From positions 1 to 30,000 of the forward strand of contig RPFO01000866.1 in the NCBI GenBank assembly GCA_009746045.1: a stretch of DNA of 30,000 nt, in the 5' to 3' direction. Source of the DNA: Mesostigma viride. Its lineage: Eukaryota > Streptophyta > Mesostigmatophyceae > Mesostigmatales > Mesostigmataceae. Shown piece after piece: positions 19,191 to 29,425 of this stretch. The notes below the pieces were generated by a model, which worked only from the letters and a program-made list of their open reading frames with translations, ran no database searches and was not told the origin of the DNA. How positions within the stretch are numbered: the first letter of the stretch is position 1; each line of letters opens with the position of its first letter. The translations under genes were made by a program, and so were the position numbers.

Positions 19191-19475
19191 CGAGCCCCCC
19201 TGGAGTATCTCTTGGTCACTGCTGTCCTCTTCCTGCCTTGTCAAGGCGTCTAAATTGTCCCCATCCGCTGGGGAGCTAGGTCTGGATCGTAGGGAGCCTT
19301 CCACAGGTCTCTCCATGACCTCACCTGGACCTGTCTCTACTTGTGGTGGTACCTCTAGCCCTTCTGTACCGTGCTCGTGGTTGTCTACCGGCTCTATCTC
19401 TCTATTATCTGAATCTCTCTCCCTAAGCTCGTCTTCTGTCTCTCTGGCGTTCCTGGTTTGGTACCGTGTTGGCAT
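17166..19475 (-). CDS. gag: Retrotransposon Gag with poly-Q tract and CCHC zinc knuckle
   Basis: A 769-residue ORF from ATG 19475. Residues 1-90 are charged; about 95-170 are glutamine-rich (CAG/CAA runs, top strand 18955-19195); 180-380 are Pro/Arg-rich and disordered. Residues about 385-560 form a Retrotrans_gag-like helical region (EEWGRMWRRQYTIWRN ... ATLHERMAFSKLRQG ... CPELQDEV). A zinc knuckle CFMCSEVGHLKRDC (C-x2-C-x4-H-x4-C) lies at residues 619-632, and the C-terminus is acidic. Gag forms the capsid of virus-like particles and packages element RNA. The ORF is intact, and its stop TAA is followed by a hairpin. At 769 residues it is long for Ty3-type Gag, mostly because of the disordered N-terminal half. 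Leucine- or alanine-rich ORFs on the opposite strand are shadows of the CAG repeats. Confidence 0.92.
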
Positions 19476-19604
19476 GGTGCTCGTACCGGTACCTTATACA
19501 CAGCAGGCATCACCTCCCCAGGAAGAAGAGAGAGAGAAAGAGCAACCACGTGCTATGGATCTATAGATATAGAACCTAGTATTACTTCCTAGTAATAGTA
19601 TCCT

Positions 19605-19943
19605 CTACTGTTTGCTAGGGCCAATGGTCAACTGAGAGAAGGTAACTGTAACTGCTGTCCCCTCCCCCTGGCTGCTGAGCGTGGGTGGCTTGGAGCATTC
19701 ACGTGTGATGTGCATCCCCTCAGGCAATGGCATGTGTTCCCTAACAAACCTATCTGCATCTGTAATGTTATCAAACCCTTTCCACTTAGCACTAGAGCCT
19801 TGGGACAATATCTTATCTTTAATGTGTTCCTCACAAGTCTTCCAGCTGTAGAATATAGCAGGTCTACCCTTATCCCCGTCGTGAGCTACTGCATAGTAAG
19901 GAAATCCAGACTGTCCACCCTTGTTTATTTTACGTCGGGGCAT
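19605..19943 (-). CDS. Small ORF with RNase H1 hybrid-binding (viroplasmin-type) domain
   Basis: 112 residues from ATG 19943, 129 bases upstream of Gag on the same strand. Residues 16-67 (YYAVAHDGDKGRPAIFYSW ... AKWKGFDNITDADRFV) match the pattern of the N-terminal hybrid-binding domain of eukaryotic RNase H1, also known as the viroplasmin domain: YAV..G...GI..SW..C...V.G...A.YK.F....A..FV. In RNase H1 this domain binds RNA/DNA hybrids or dsRNA. No RNase H catalytic part is attached. It lies between the PBS and gag, which suggests an accessory protein of the retroelement, perhaps acting during reverse transcription (inference). The basic N-terminus (PRRKINKGG) is compatible with nucleic-acid binding. 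Confidence 0.75.
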   Translation of the reverse strand: MPRRKINKGGQSGFPYYAVAHDGDKGRPAIFYSWKTCEEHIKDKILSQGSSAKWKGFDNITDADRFVREHMPLPEGMHITRECSKPPTLSSQGEGTAVTVTFSQLTIGPSKQ

Positions 19944-20670
19944 GTTACATCATAGTCTGGCAGCGGCTTGCAAGCAGGAGAGAAAGGGGAAACCCAGGCT
20001 ACCTCTAATGCAGTGACCTTAAACGAACGAGGAGAGAGCACGGAGTGTAGCACAGCACACGCCCCCAGCCTTCCGCGGCAAAGGGGCTATACAACGATTA
20101 CACGGAGGTAAACACCGTCAACACAGTCGGCAACAGCCAGACGGTATTCACCCCCACAACATGTAAAACAACGAATGGTTGTCGTCCGCAACTTCCATTC
20201 GAACCAACGACATTCACACCCTATAGAGGCACAACGTATAACGAGAACCCCTACGCGTGCGAACCCGGAGAGGAAGCGAGCATGCCAGCTAGCCTTCCAC
20301 AGGCATCGCTTGTAAAGAAAGGATCCTATCTAGGGGACGCACCATAATCGATGACGTTAAATCCTCCTGAGCTGGCCGCCACCCGGTGTCGTTGAAGGCA
20401 AGCCCTGGCCGCCACTAGGTGTCGTTGAAAGCAGGAGAGCTGAACGCTATCGTTTACAGCACCTCACCACAGGACTATTGCTAGCCCCGCCGAGTATCCC
20501 AGACTGGCCGCTTGCTGGCTAGGTCGTCGTTGAATCCCTTTACGGGCTGGCCGCCGACCAGTCAGCAGTCGTTGAATTCCGGAACCTCTACCTACGTCAA
20601 ACTCAGCCTTGGTATCCTAATTGGCTCACTAACCCTCTCCGCGAGAGTTAGCTAACCTTTCCAGCACATT
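19944..20670 (-). other. Retroelement leader with imperfect internal repeats
   Basis: No ORF of note. Four related motifs, CTGGCCGCC followed 10-20 bases later by GTCGTTGAA, begin at 20372, 20405, 20514 and 20547. The first two are close copies (about 33 bp apart). They lie between the primer-binding site and the first ORF, where packaging or translation signals are found in LTR elements. Confidence 0.5.
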
Positions 20671-20671
20671 T

Positions 20672-20685
20672 CCTCCGATAACCAG
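20672..20685 (-). other. Primer-binding site of the retroelement
   Basis: Immediately inside the LTR, after one spacer base, the minus strand reads TGGTTATCGGAGG. The top strand, CCTCCGATAACCA, looks like a tRNA 3' end with CCA and is close to the initiator-methionine tRNA end known from plants (…CTCTGATACCA). The primer tRNA is likely initiator Met or a relative. Confidence 0.65.
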
Positions 20686-21271
20686 TGTTACGTCCCAGCC
20701 CAGACACACCTAGCCTGAGCTACGTAGCGAAAGACCCTTCTTGCCGGAATTAGGAATAATTCAAGGTAGCCTAAAGTAGGTTGCGCTTCACGACGTGAGT
20801 CGTGAGATATCTGGCATCACGGCTTGATGCCAAGCTAATTAGTACACACTTATATTGGCTAGCAACACCAATTACAAATGGATAATTGCCCCGGGTTCAA
20901 TGTGTAGGCGTATTCGCACTTATCATTCATCAAACCAAGAGGACGAGACTCTCGTCCTCGGACCAATTTAACCTAGGTTGATTGCGGCGCAGATACAAGC
21001 CAATTTCCCTAGACCAATCCAAGCCAAACAATCCACGTAAGATCCGGGCCGACATCGACCCTCAACTACAGGATCCACGTCTAGTGCTACGGATAGACTT
21101 AGAACTGGCGCGGCGCCACCGCACCGGTCCCTAAAAGGGCAACCTGGGACCAAAATAACTAGTCCGATTCACACAATAGCCAATGTCCATAAAACTTAAT
21201 AGTACAACGGCCACAAGGCCTTAGTAATTTATTCCATTGTTACGTCCGACCTAAAGGGCCGGGACGTAACA
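20686..21271 (-). repeat. Long terminal repeat (586 bp, TGTTACGTCC...GGACGTAACA)
   Basis: Both ends carry the inverted repeat TGTTACGTCC / GGACGTAACA typical of Ty3-type LTRs (TG...CA). An extra internal TGTTACGTCC occurs at 21239. Within it are short hairpins, for example GAGGACGAG-ACT-CTCGTCCTC at 20939-20959. On the minus strand the LTR is followed by a primer-binding site, so it acts as a 5' LTR for Gag; just before it (21272-21300) the minus strand is purine-rich (ATGGGGAAGGTGG), as for a polypurine tract, so it may also be the 3' LTR of a neighbouring copy. Confidence 0.75.
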
Positions 21272-21480
21272 GTTGGGCCACCTTCCCCATCCATATACTT
21301 TGACAACCGCGCGGTACGGTGGCGGCGACGCACGCGTTCGGCGCCACGCGCTACAACTTGTCTCTTGACCACACGAACAGACACCGGGCCAACCGGCCCT
21401 GAACAAACATGGATCACACAGTTAGGGTCGTTTGGCACACACACACACAAACTATCTGACGACTCTTGGTCGGCTCAGAA
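21236..21480 (-). pseudogene. Possible C-terminal end of a retroelement polyprotein entering the LTR
   Basis: The minus strand has an open frame with a basic tail (VKRQVVARGAERVRRRHR, then TARLSKYMDGEGGP) that runs across the putative polypurine tract and stops about 35 bases inside the LTR. Pol frames of LTR elements often end like this. No catalytic motif is present in the fragment, and upstream (21480-22000) the frames are broken, so the call rests on position and composition only. Confidence 0.3.
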
Positions 21481-21994
21481 GTGTACAAAATAGTGTGCCA
21501 CGACTATACTTCTAACACACCAAACGGACGGTGACCGGGCCGGTCCCCTCCGATCGGCACAAGCTAACTCTAAAAATACTTGTCCGTTTTGTCCGCTTCC
21601 AGCGGCGGACTGTCACACGTTGATCACTTTATCATGCTACAGTATTGTTGCCTTGGGATGCAACAATAAGGACCACTAATAACGTATGCAGCGCGGCGTG
21701 CGCAGATGCACCGAACTACAGTACCACAATTTCCACGTCACAAGCCCGGGTAACCACCGGCCAAAGGTACTAACTACACGTACTAGGCGTAGGAAAGCTC
21801 ACGGTCATAACCACAGACCGTACATAATAACTGAGACTGGCCACTGAAACGTAAGACCTACATTTACAGCTGAAACTACCGACTGCAGATTGCGGTTACG
21901 CGACGTAACACTACCTCCCCCCCCACAAAGGTAGGGAGCCCTCTCCCAACGTCCAGGGAGGAAACATAAGGGGTAGGAAAAACCTAATGCACCC

Positions 21995-22354
21995 ATGCAA
22001 CGTACTATAACCCAAGTTACCCAACACAATCAACTAGCCGCCCAAGGTCCACCAAGGCGTAAATATGTTAACCGCGAGTCCACCCCAAACGGTGTAGGGG
22101 TCACCAATCACCAGCACCACGCCGGGTGTGAGGCTCCCCGAATAACTGCCTGGCACAGAGGCTTGATGGGAGGGACGGCACTACTGGCAGGGCGTAGAAA
22201 ACAATATCCACACCAAGGACAAAGGATGACCAACCAACTGGTCAGGCCCAGAGGGCGACTCTACATACCGGAGGGACAACACCCTCAGGTCGGGCCTAAG
22301 GCCCTCTATCTAGTTGCCATTGATCAGTTTGATAAGTACCACGCGTGGCCATGA
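21995..22354 (+). pseudogene. Integrase-like fragment (weak)
   Basis: The plus-strand frame ends with YLVAIDQFDKYHAWP (22307-22351), which resembles the first beta-strand of retroviral-type integrase cores (…LVAVDRFSKYV.AIP), the D being the first catalytic acidic residue. A TGA follows at once, and no D or E partner is found downstream. It is on the strand opposite to Gag, so it would belong to another element. Chance similarity cannot be excluded. Confidence 0.25.
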
Positions 22355-23640
22355 GGACATCAAGATACGCGTGGTAGTGCGCGACATCACCTGCGTTATC
22401 ATGCCTATCTACTGACTGTGAGGAACACATCAGCCCAGACACCATCCGGAAACAGGCCCAGGAAGGCCCAGTAGTACCGGTGCTGGGTGAGGACGACCTG
22501 GCCGCGAGCCCAGACTGTCGAGGAACCCGCATGCAAAAAACCGGATGAAAGGCTCCGTGGCCAGCACGCAGAGCGCCCAAAGGAACAGGCGGTGGTACTA
22601 TGACACGCGAACGCATACCCGTGGGAACAGGTCAAGCAGAGGCTCCACGTTGCAGCTGGCCACAGGCTGTCACGGACGCGAGCTATGTCATCCGGGCGGC
22701 GCCCACTATGCACAAGACCGGTGACGTGCGCAAGGATTCAATTTGTTTTCTACGCATTTTCGACAAAGGCTAGTGACCGGGGGGCCGGGACACTAGCACT
22801 TGCAGCATAAGAGCGGACGAAAGTGTACGTGCACGCGCGCCGGGCCAGGCACAGCTGGGCGCGCAGCACTGACTTGAGCAGACGGCAGCACAAGTGCGCA
22901 GCGTCGAGTCTGAGGATCATACGCGTGTTAGTACGTGGACAGCTGGAGCTGAAGCTGGACTGCTGGACTTCAACAGCGCCGAGGCTATTGACAGGCCAGG
23001 TGTCTTTGTGGTGTAGAATAGCGGGTCAACGTTATGAGGACTGGACAGAAAATGGAAAAGGACAATTTGCGGTGCGGAGCCAGATCGCTGGAATGAATGC
23101 GAAATCGCTGGCAGCCCTACAAAGGGATTTCTTCTAGAAAGGAACGATTAGACGCAATGTTTGCTGGGCCACTCACACGCAAGGTGTGAGCGTGCAGATT
23201 GTCTGAAGGATATTATGCTTCGACCTTGGTGGACGTGACTCAATGCCGGACATTCCCAGGGACAGAAATGCCGGAGCCTCTAGGAGATGAGATCGGCAAC
23301 AGGGTAGCAATTTAGATTTGTCGGGATGCCTTCCTGCTTTTGTTGGCATGTGTGGTAGAAAGCCAGGACGGCAACTGGAATGCGGTTTCTATTTGCATGG
23401 TTCAGGCAGCAAGATAGTTTTGGCATTCCTGGCTGGACTGACAAGTGTGGCGTGTGTCATGCGTGTGGCATGACGAATGGTTTGGTTCATAGTCGAAGAG
23501 GACTCTCACGCAGCGTGTAGTCTCTTCGAGTCTCTCGTTAGTGGCCTTCGTGTTTCTCCCTTTCCTTGGGAGCAAGGCCGGTAGCATGTCATGGAGCGCT
23601 GCCTAACTGCGGGCTCGTGAGCATGGAGTGCATCGATATT
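22355..23640. other. No gene recognised
   Basis: Several short ORFs on both strands lack known motifs, and codon use looks random. The segment could be decayed mobile-element sequence. No strong repeat or hairpin was noticed. Confidence 0.4.
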
Positions 23641-23647
23641 GAGACTA

Positions 23648-23932
23648 TCAACGTGTTGTAATTGTATTAACTTTCTCAATAAATTCCGCATGTGCGGCTT
23701 CATCATCAGACTGTGCAAAGTGTGTGTTGTGAAAGCATTGTTCTATAGCAGGGGAGGCAAAAGCACCCTCTTGCACCATCATATTGTCGCAATTAGAGTA
23801 GTTGGAGCGTCTAGCTAACGCCCCAGCAAGGATATTCAAACGCGGCACGCGACGGTACACAAGGGGATCAAGAAGGTGGTCATCAGGCACGAGGGACAGT
23901 TCCTTGTCCTCGGCTGAGAGCCCTCTTTTCAT
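23648..23932 (-). CDS. Hypothetical small protein (uncertain)
   Basis: 94 codons from ATG 23932 (MKRGLSAEDKELSLVPDD...). The composition is balanced, acidic at the N-terminus, without low complexity, transmembrane or zinc motifs. I do not recognise a family. It stands alone in a repeat-rich region and could be a fragment of a larger decayed gene or a chance ORF. Confidence 0.25.
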   Translation of the reverse strand: MKRGLSAEDKELSLVPDDHLLDPLVYRRVPRLNILAGALARRSNYSNCDNMMVQEGAFASPAIEQCFHNTHFAQSDDEAAHAEFIEKVNTITTR

Positions 23933-24640
23933 TAATCATGGGACAGGTCCTCGCCCACCCCACAGGGCATGCAGTTAAGGCAGGCACGTCAGCTCAGCTC
24001 ATTTGGGTTTTACCAAATTAAGCTGAGTGGCCAGCCGCCATGGTGGCGCCGGAGATTGTGGCACGCAGACGCGACAAGGCGCACGTGCCGGATCTCTCGA
24101 GCACGCCACCGCCGTGCACACTGACGCGACCCAAAGGTGTCCAGATACTCACTCGCCCGAGGAGGAGGGTGCTCATGCACGGACATCCAGGCCCTGGCCT
24201 GGCAAGGGCGCCGGACGACGAGCGTCCCACTCCAAGGCAGGCTGAAGACGCACCGCGTAAGTCTCACCAGGCTCGGCGGGACACTCCACATAGATCGCAT
24301 GGGATCGAGGCCATGATGCCCAACGGCGGTGGGTATGCCCACGGCACGGCCCACAGTAAGTGTAGCAGGGGTCGCCTTTGTGGCGCCGGGCCCAGCGGTA
24401 CAACACGCGCCGAACCAGCACCCGACACCTCATGCACCCTGGAAAATGGGGTCAGCCACTGAGAATGACCATGTCAAAAGGAGAACGGGCGGTATCCAGG
24501 GGCAACCAGGTAGACACCTCACGTGGCCCCCCCGCAGGACTGCGACCAGCCCAGCCTGGCCGGCACCTCCTGACGTGGGCCGGGCCCAGTGATGTTAGAC
24601 GCCGCAAGGCCCGCACCTTCAAGAACAGCTAGTAGAGGAC

Positions 24641-24787
24641 ATGGGGGGCCTAGGCCTCTCCGTGATTTGGAAGAAGATGATGGACAAGGCCAAGTGGGCC
24701 CAGGTCATAGAGGACAACGAGCCCCCCCCAGTGGGGAAGCGCCCGCGTGTGCAATCCCGTGGGAGGCACGCCAGACAGCTCCCCTAG
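24641..24787 (+). CDS. Short basic ORF (48 aa), possibly a gene remnant
   Basis: ATG 24641 to TAG 24785-24787. It encodes an amphipathic Trp/Lys-containing helix (IWKKMMDKAKWAQVIED), then PPPVGKRPRVQSRGR, a nuclear-localisation-like tail. The frame looks protein-like and may be the end of a decayed transposon gene. The surrounding 24000-24800 stretch is GC-rich with broken frames, and nothing else is recognised. Confidence 0.25.
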   Translation: MGGLGLSVIWKKMMDKAKWAQVIEDNEPPPVGKRPRVQSRGRHARQLP

Positions 24788-24892
24788 GGCAGCGTGCGGC
24801 TGTCTAGATAGATGTTGTATAGTTAGAATGCTGTTAGATAGATGTAGGGTGTAGCTGATGTCGATAGATTAGACCGGTAGGACTGTTTGCAC

Positions 24893-26755
24893 CCATATCC
24901 ATCCATCCATCGGGGTTAATGCTCCGTGACTCCCCAAATTGTCTAATCACCAAGAAAATGTCCTCAAATGAGGACATTTTCTAGCATGGATACCATTTGT
25001 AATAACTAACACATGTCAACACATCCATGGGTACGGCATGGAACCATGTTCATTTATGATATGTTCATGCAAGAGTTGCAATGCTTAACATCCATGAAAT
25101 ATGCTCATTGTATAATTGTTTACGATTTATGAATGCAGGGGAGTCGCTACGCGAGTGACCAAATAGCACTCAAGTCAACAATATGCCAAGAAAGAAGGCA
25201 TGGCCAGGTCATGGCTGGTGGTCCTGAAAATGCACCCAGGGTGCCCACAACATGTCTACGTTACACCCTCGCAGTCCTAGACCCTGCAGCCTGCCAGGGG
25301 GGGGGCACAAAATGTAACTGGCAGCCAGGGACCATGGTGCAGGCCAAACAGCGGGTGTAAAGCTAGCTCAGTCCAAAGAGTGAAATATGATGCAAAAACT
25401 TGCCAAGGTTAGGTCCATGATCGTTAGTAGAGGCTCGGCTGCCACCACGGTGCTAAACCATCATGTTGAACCCTTACGTTATATATGAAACATATACTGC
25501 AAAGAGGCACAAGTTGTAACACAAGCACAATGTAAACATGACAAGCTCAAGTTTCTGAGCCAGTCTTGATCACTTGGACATGAGTTGAAGCATTAGAAAC
25601 ATATGGGCAACATACCAGCAAGCCTTGAAAAACTTCTCAGCAACAAGGCAGTATATGTGTTGAATAAAACTAGCACATCGCAATTAAGCACAGCGACTTC
25701 TACTTGCTGCTGTTTTGATAACGCAAGGCCGTTTACCTTTTCAGTGACGCAACGGGAAAAGAAAGTACCGCCCAGCAAACTTCCGTTATCCCCCGGACAT
25801 AAACGTAATCAAAACCACAAAGTTGGGCATTGAAAGCAACCGGAATTATCACGTCTGCGGGAGTTATAGGTTACAATCCGCTTACTTAGAACGATGCGGT
25901 TGAGAATGACAGTCGGATCCTTGTTCTTTACGTGCGCCCAGGCCGGCCGCCAGCTGCGCGGGCCAGCTCAAGAAATATATATTAAAGGACGGTGACGCGT
26001 GGGAAGCACCAAGCCTTGCGGCAAAAGAAAAATCTGGCTCGCGCTCGCCCTGGTTTTCGCCAGGCGCGACTGCGACATCACGACGAAAAAATAGAGACTC
26101 TTTGACGCATGCAACTGCCCAGGTCTCTCTTCTCCCCATGTCGCCCATAAGCCCAGAGGCCAGAAGCGTACCATAACCCATACTCGCGATATCCGCAGCG
26201 CCTGGGCTGAAAAAGAAATTGTAAAACCGAACTGCGAACTGACCTATCATGCGATCTACGTAGCTCTCAGATTTTCTTCAACAATGCCAAAATCCGTTCA
26301 TGAACAAAATTTTCGACATATACAAAGCACCTGCACGTGAAGAATAGCATCTTCGAAATCACTAGATGACGATCTAATAAAATGCTGTCTTCGTCCGGGG
26401 CAAAATAATGCCCTATAACATTCAGGCAAGCCTCGGAACTGGCACGACCCCATAGCCGCCACTCGACAAAACACTCGATTGCATTGCGATGTTCTTGCTA
26501 TTGTAGGTACTTTTCGTCGCCTCATATTTTCCAGGTACGGTCAAACCCTTTCGACCCCAGGGGCTTGGCGCGCTCAGTACCTATCCCAGTTTCGCGCCAA
26601 AACCCACCAAGTGACCCTAGGACCAAATTTGGCGCCCAAACCGCGCCCCTGACCCCCCCCGTCTCAAACGAGGACTATGTCCTCAGTCAAATGAGGACAG
26701 TTGGTTTTTGGACACCAACGGGAGCACGAGTCTAATTAATTAGTTAATTAATCCA
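24893..26755. repeat. Interrupted subtelomere-like tag with ~1.8-kb insertion
   Basis: 24903-24930 (CATCCATCGGGGTTAATGCTC...) and 26716-26752 (AACGGGAGCACGAGT, TAATTAATTAGTTAATTAAT) correspond to the two halves of the continuous sequence at 423-478. The 1.78 kb between them has matching hairpins near each end: GAAAATGTCCTCA/TGAGGACATTTTC at 24954-24981 and TGTCCTCA/TGAGGACA at 26679-26699. No convincing gene is inside; small ORFs at 25603-25833 (+) and 25882-26250 (-) have no known motif. The sequences TTTCGCGCCAAAA (26590) and TTTGGCGCCCAAA (26628) resemble E2F sites or may be internal repeats. Confidence 0.5.
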
Positions 26756-28225
26756 GGGGCAGGTTCCGATCCCGAGGCGCACGACACACCTGAAAGTAGC
26801 CGTAGGACATGTGGGCGTCAGGGAAATCTCAGGCGCTGCCCGAGGAAGGTCGCACGCGCGGCACGCCGCAGCCGACATTATTACCATGGCCCACATTGAC
26901 CGCAGTGTCCGCCGACGACGGCATGCTTAACTCTTAAACCGTTCTCGCGCCGTTTTCGTGGTACCAGTTGAAGTCCTACCACTCTAACGGACTGAGTTTG
27001 TGCGCCTACCAGGCGCCGCGCCAATAATAATTTAACGGTCAAACCTGGGGGGATCGAAAGATCTAGACGTCAGCTTTCCGTAGAGCACTTCAGACCGTAC
27101 TTTGGACACCTGGCCAGGGAGATATGCTTGAGCAAAGTTAGGGGGGTACCATGGTCCAACGGGACCGACGTGCAGGAAAAATATTGACGCGCACGGCTAT
27201 GGCGGTGCAAAGAACTGACTGGTACGAGAGAATGGCTTGACGTATTGGACTCAAATTTTGTAGGCATGATTCTTAGATCCTAAAAATTGAATATCCCTAG
27301 CCATGGAAGGTTCGGAGATACGTAGATGGGTCTCGGGGTGCTGGTCGGCGCAGCAAATGACGTTAGCGGCCAGGCAGTGATGGTGCGAGTGCTGCATGTT
27401 GCTAGGCCGAATTTTCCCAGACATCTGCGCATCGATCAATTTAGTACGTTGTTCCCAACAAGATTTATTAGCATTGGCAGCCAGTAAAGGCTCGAGGCTA
27501 CGTCCATTACTCTGGCGTGCTGGCTCGCGCAAGAAAGGTAATCTGCTGTACCGACCTGGTACGTTCTAGCCTCCAAGCGTGTTCTATTAGCCGTATATAG
27601 TTGTATTATCGTTTAAAGCTAATATCAGAGTTATTACCGAGGGGTTGTGATTGTCTTTTTGTTGTTTTGCTGCCTCTACGCATCGGCTTGTCATGGTTGG
27701 GGAATACCATCAGGTCAAGCAGATTTTGGACCATGTTTGGTCACCGTTAGCTGATGCAGCAACGGAAATAGCGAGGTAACGATTGTTATCGGTCACTAAT
27801 ATGGTAACGTTGATTACCCAATGCTTTTCCTTGGTCAAGCACCCCGAGACAAGTTCTTTTCTGACCAGTGTTAGGCGTGGCTTCTTGTTTTGCTGGCCAA
27901 CGCCCACCTTCTTGTTTTGCATCCATTGCATGTGAAAATCGTGGAGATACCCATAACCTGTTTGCATGGGAGCATTATACCAACTTATTCCTATTGTTTT
28001 ATTCATTGTTTCCAAGAACATAGAGGTGTTTTGTCGTTCATTGGGTGTGTTAGTGATGTAGCTCCTTGCCACCCTTTGTACGCGCGCTTTAGGCCTTGAT
28101 ATGAGCCTTACACCTATTGTATAGCATGAGCTTGTGTCTTATATGCTGGACATGGTGTTGGCATTGCTTTTGTGGCCATCTAGTTGTTTTGTGCCACTTT
28201 TGGATAGGAAACCTATACGGCAGTT
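26756..28225. other. No gene recognised
   Basis: The ORFs at 27251-27532 (-) and 27710-28072 (-) have protein-like composition, but no motif, start context or neighbour supports them. TTCTTGTTTTGC occurs twice near 27880-27915. Otherwise I see nothing. Confidence 0.35.
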
Positions 28226-28291
28226 CTAGCAACCGTCCCAAAATAGCTTGCACCGTTATAACGGTCTGAGCTATTTTGGGCTGTTTGCTAG
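28226..28291. repeat. Nested hairpin
   Basis: CCCAAAATAGCT (28237-28248) pairs with AGCTATTTTGGG (28269-28280), and an inner exact palindrome ACCGTTATAACGGT lies at 28252-28265. CTAGCAA outside the left arm pairs with TTGCTAG outside the right. It may be a small MITE remnant. 28292-28980 holds only a (CCCC/GGGG) run near 28445 and no gene. Confidence 0.8.
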
Positions 28292-28982
28292 CTAGCATGT
28301 GCAGTTCTGTGACATTTCATGCTGTGAATGCATTGATGGCATGCCTGTGATTCTAATAAACTGCCTTTAAAAGGCCAGGGCCACCTGATTTGTGTAAATG
28401 GTCTATAATGCATTATATATGTCTCCAACCCCATGTGCACCGTACCCCCCTGGGGGGGGGGCTATTTATAGCATGCATGGGGCATAGATATGTGACCAAC
28501 CAAATTTCCCAAACATTATTTGATATAAAAGCATGCTTGGTTCCAAGGGTGGGCCAGAAAATGTTATTTGGCTAGTTACTCTCAGGCGCACAAAGATACC
28601 CAAACTCAGTCCGTTTCGGTGGTTCCAGTCCAGACGGTTGAAGAGTTAATGGGCGACCGAAGGCCCACTAGCTGGGCGACCGCGGTCCCTGTCACCACTC
28701 GGGCCAACTCCTGAAGCGAGTCAGCCGCACGCCGTGGAGACGCAGGTCAGCCTCACTAACCCTGGGAGCATATGCAGCGACCACCGCTGACAGCAGACGT
28801 GGCCTCACACTGGAGGCGCGAACCGAAACGGAGGCCGGCGCAGTAGACGACGAGGCGCCAGTCGACCGGGAACCCTGGGAGGGACCCGCCAGAGAGGGGG
28901 CCTCAGTCGGAGGCATACTCGAAGGCCACATCAGTCCATCGAAGGCTCCGGAGGTGGACGACCGCCGGGGTAGGACTGGCCG

Positions 28983-29045
28983 CCTCAGCGGGTGCCTGTT
29001 CCTGACTGGGGTAAGGCTCCAGTCAGGAACAGGCACGCGCTGAGG
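28983..29045. repeat. 27-bp inverted repeat
   Basis: Arms 28983-29009 and 29019-29045 pair with one mismatch (core GTGCCTGTTCCTGACTGG and its complement), with a 9-base loop. It could end a transcript or mark a recombination scar. Confidence 0.85.
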
Positions 29046-29128
29046 CAGCCCGCCTTCCCACAGCGTTGGAAGACCACTGGGGTCGATCGCCGAAGAAACC
29101 AGTGCTTCTACTAAGGGTTTTTGTCATT

Positions 29129-29231
29129 CGTCAACTTGTTGACTATTTGCCTTGGCACTTCGTCAAATGGTTGACTATTTGCCTCGGCAATTCGTCAAAC
29201 TGGTTGACTATTTGCCGTGGCGCTTCGTCAA
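29129..29231 (+). repeat. Three-and-a-half 32/33-bp tandem repeats
   Basis: CGTCAA starts units at 29129, 29161, 29193 and 29226; each full unit contains GGTTGACTATTTGCC followed by a GGCA/G-TT stretch. GTCAAC/GTTGAC pairs form small hairpins. A G run of thirteen or so follows at 29236. 29260-29420 shows nothing. Confidence 0.85.
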
Positions 29232-29425
29232 CCCTGGGGGGGGGGGGGAGGAAGCTTTATTTCTTCATCATTAACTTAAGGTCGCTCACGCCTCACACAC
29301 GCATGTAATGCATGTGGATAAAGCACAATATCACTTGGTGGTTGTTGACAACTGCATTAACTACAGAATTATGACTAGTATCCTTCACAGCTAGGCCAGA
29401 GTCAAGTGTGCACAGCACGAGGCCA

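Larger units (their letters stand above)
17166..21271 (-). mobile_element. LTR retroelement (Ty3-like), 5' portion without recognised pol
   Basis: Read on the minus strand: LTR (21271-20686), primer-binding site, leader of about 740 bases with internal repeats, small ORF (19943-19605), Gag (19475-17166). After Gag the sequence loses any visible protease, reverse transcriptase, RNase H or integrase, and a MYND gene follows within 360 bases. The element is thus truncated, rearranged or non-autonomous. No second LTR is found between 15590 and 17160. Confidence 0.75.

Noticed and set aside
18836-19279. Leucine-rich and Ala/Val-rich plus-strand ORFs and a Ser/Asn-rich minus ORF
   Set aside because: They are shadows of the CAG/CAA poly-glutamine tract of Gag.
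24040-24462. 140-codon plus-strand ORF
   Set aside because: It has GC-rich Pro/Arg-rich composition in all frames and no motif, and overlapping ORFs of similar length exist on both strands.
28692-29036. 114-codon minus-strand ORF
   Set aside because: It is rich in Ser/Pro/Arg as expected for GC-rich noncoding DNA, and it starts inside the inverted repeat at 28983-29045.
29129-29231. CRISPR-like direct repeats
   Set aside because: The units are contiguous 32/33-bp tandem repeats without unique spacers.
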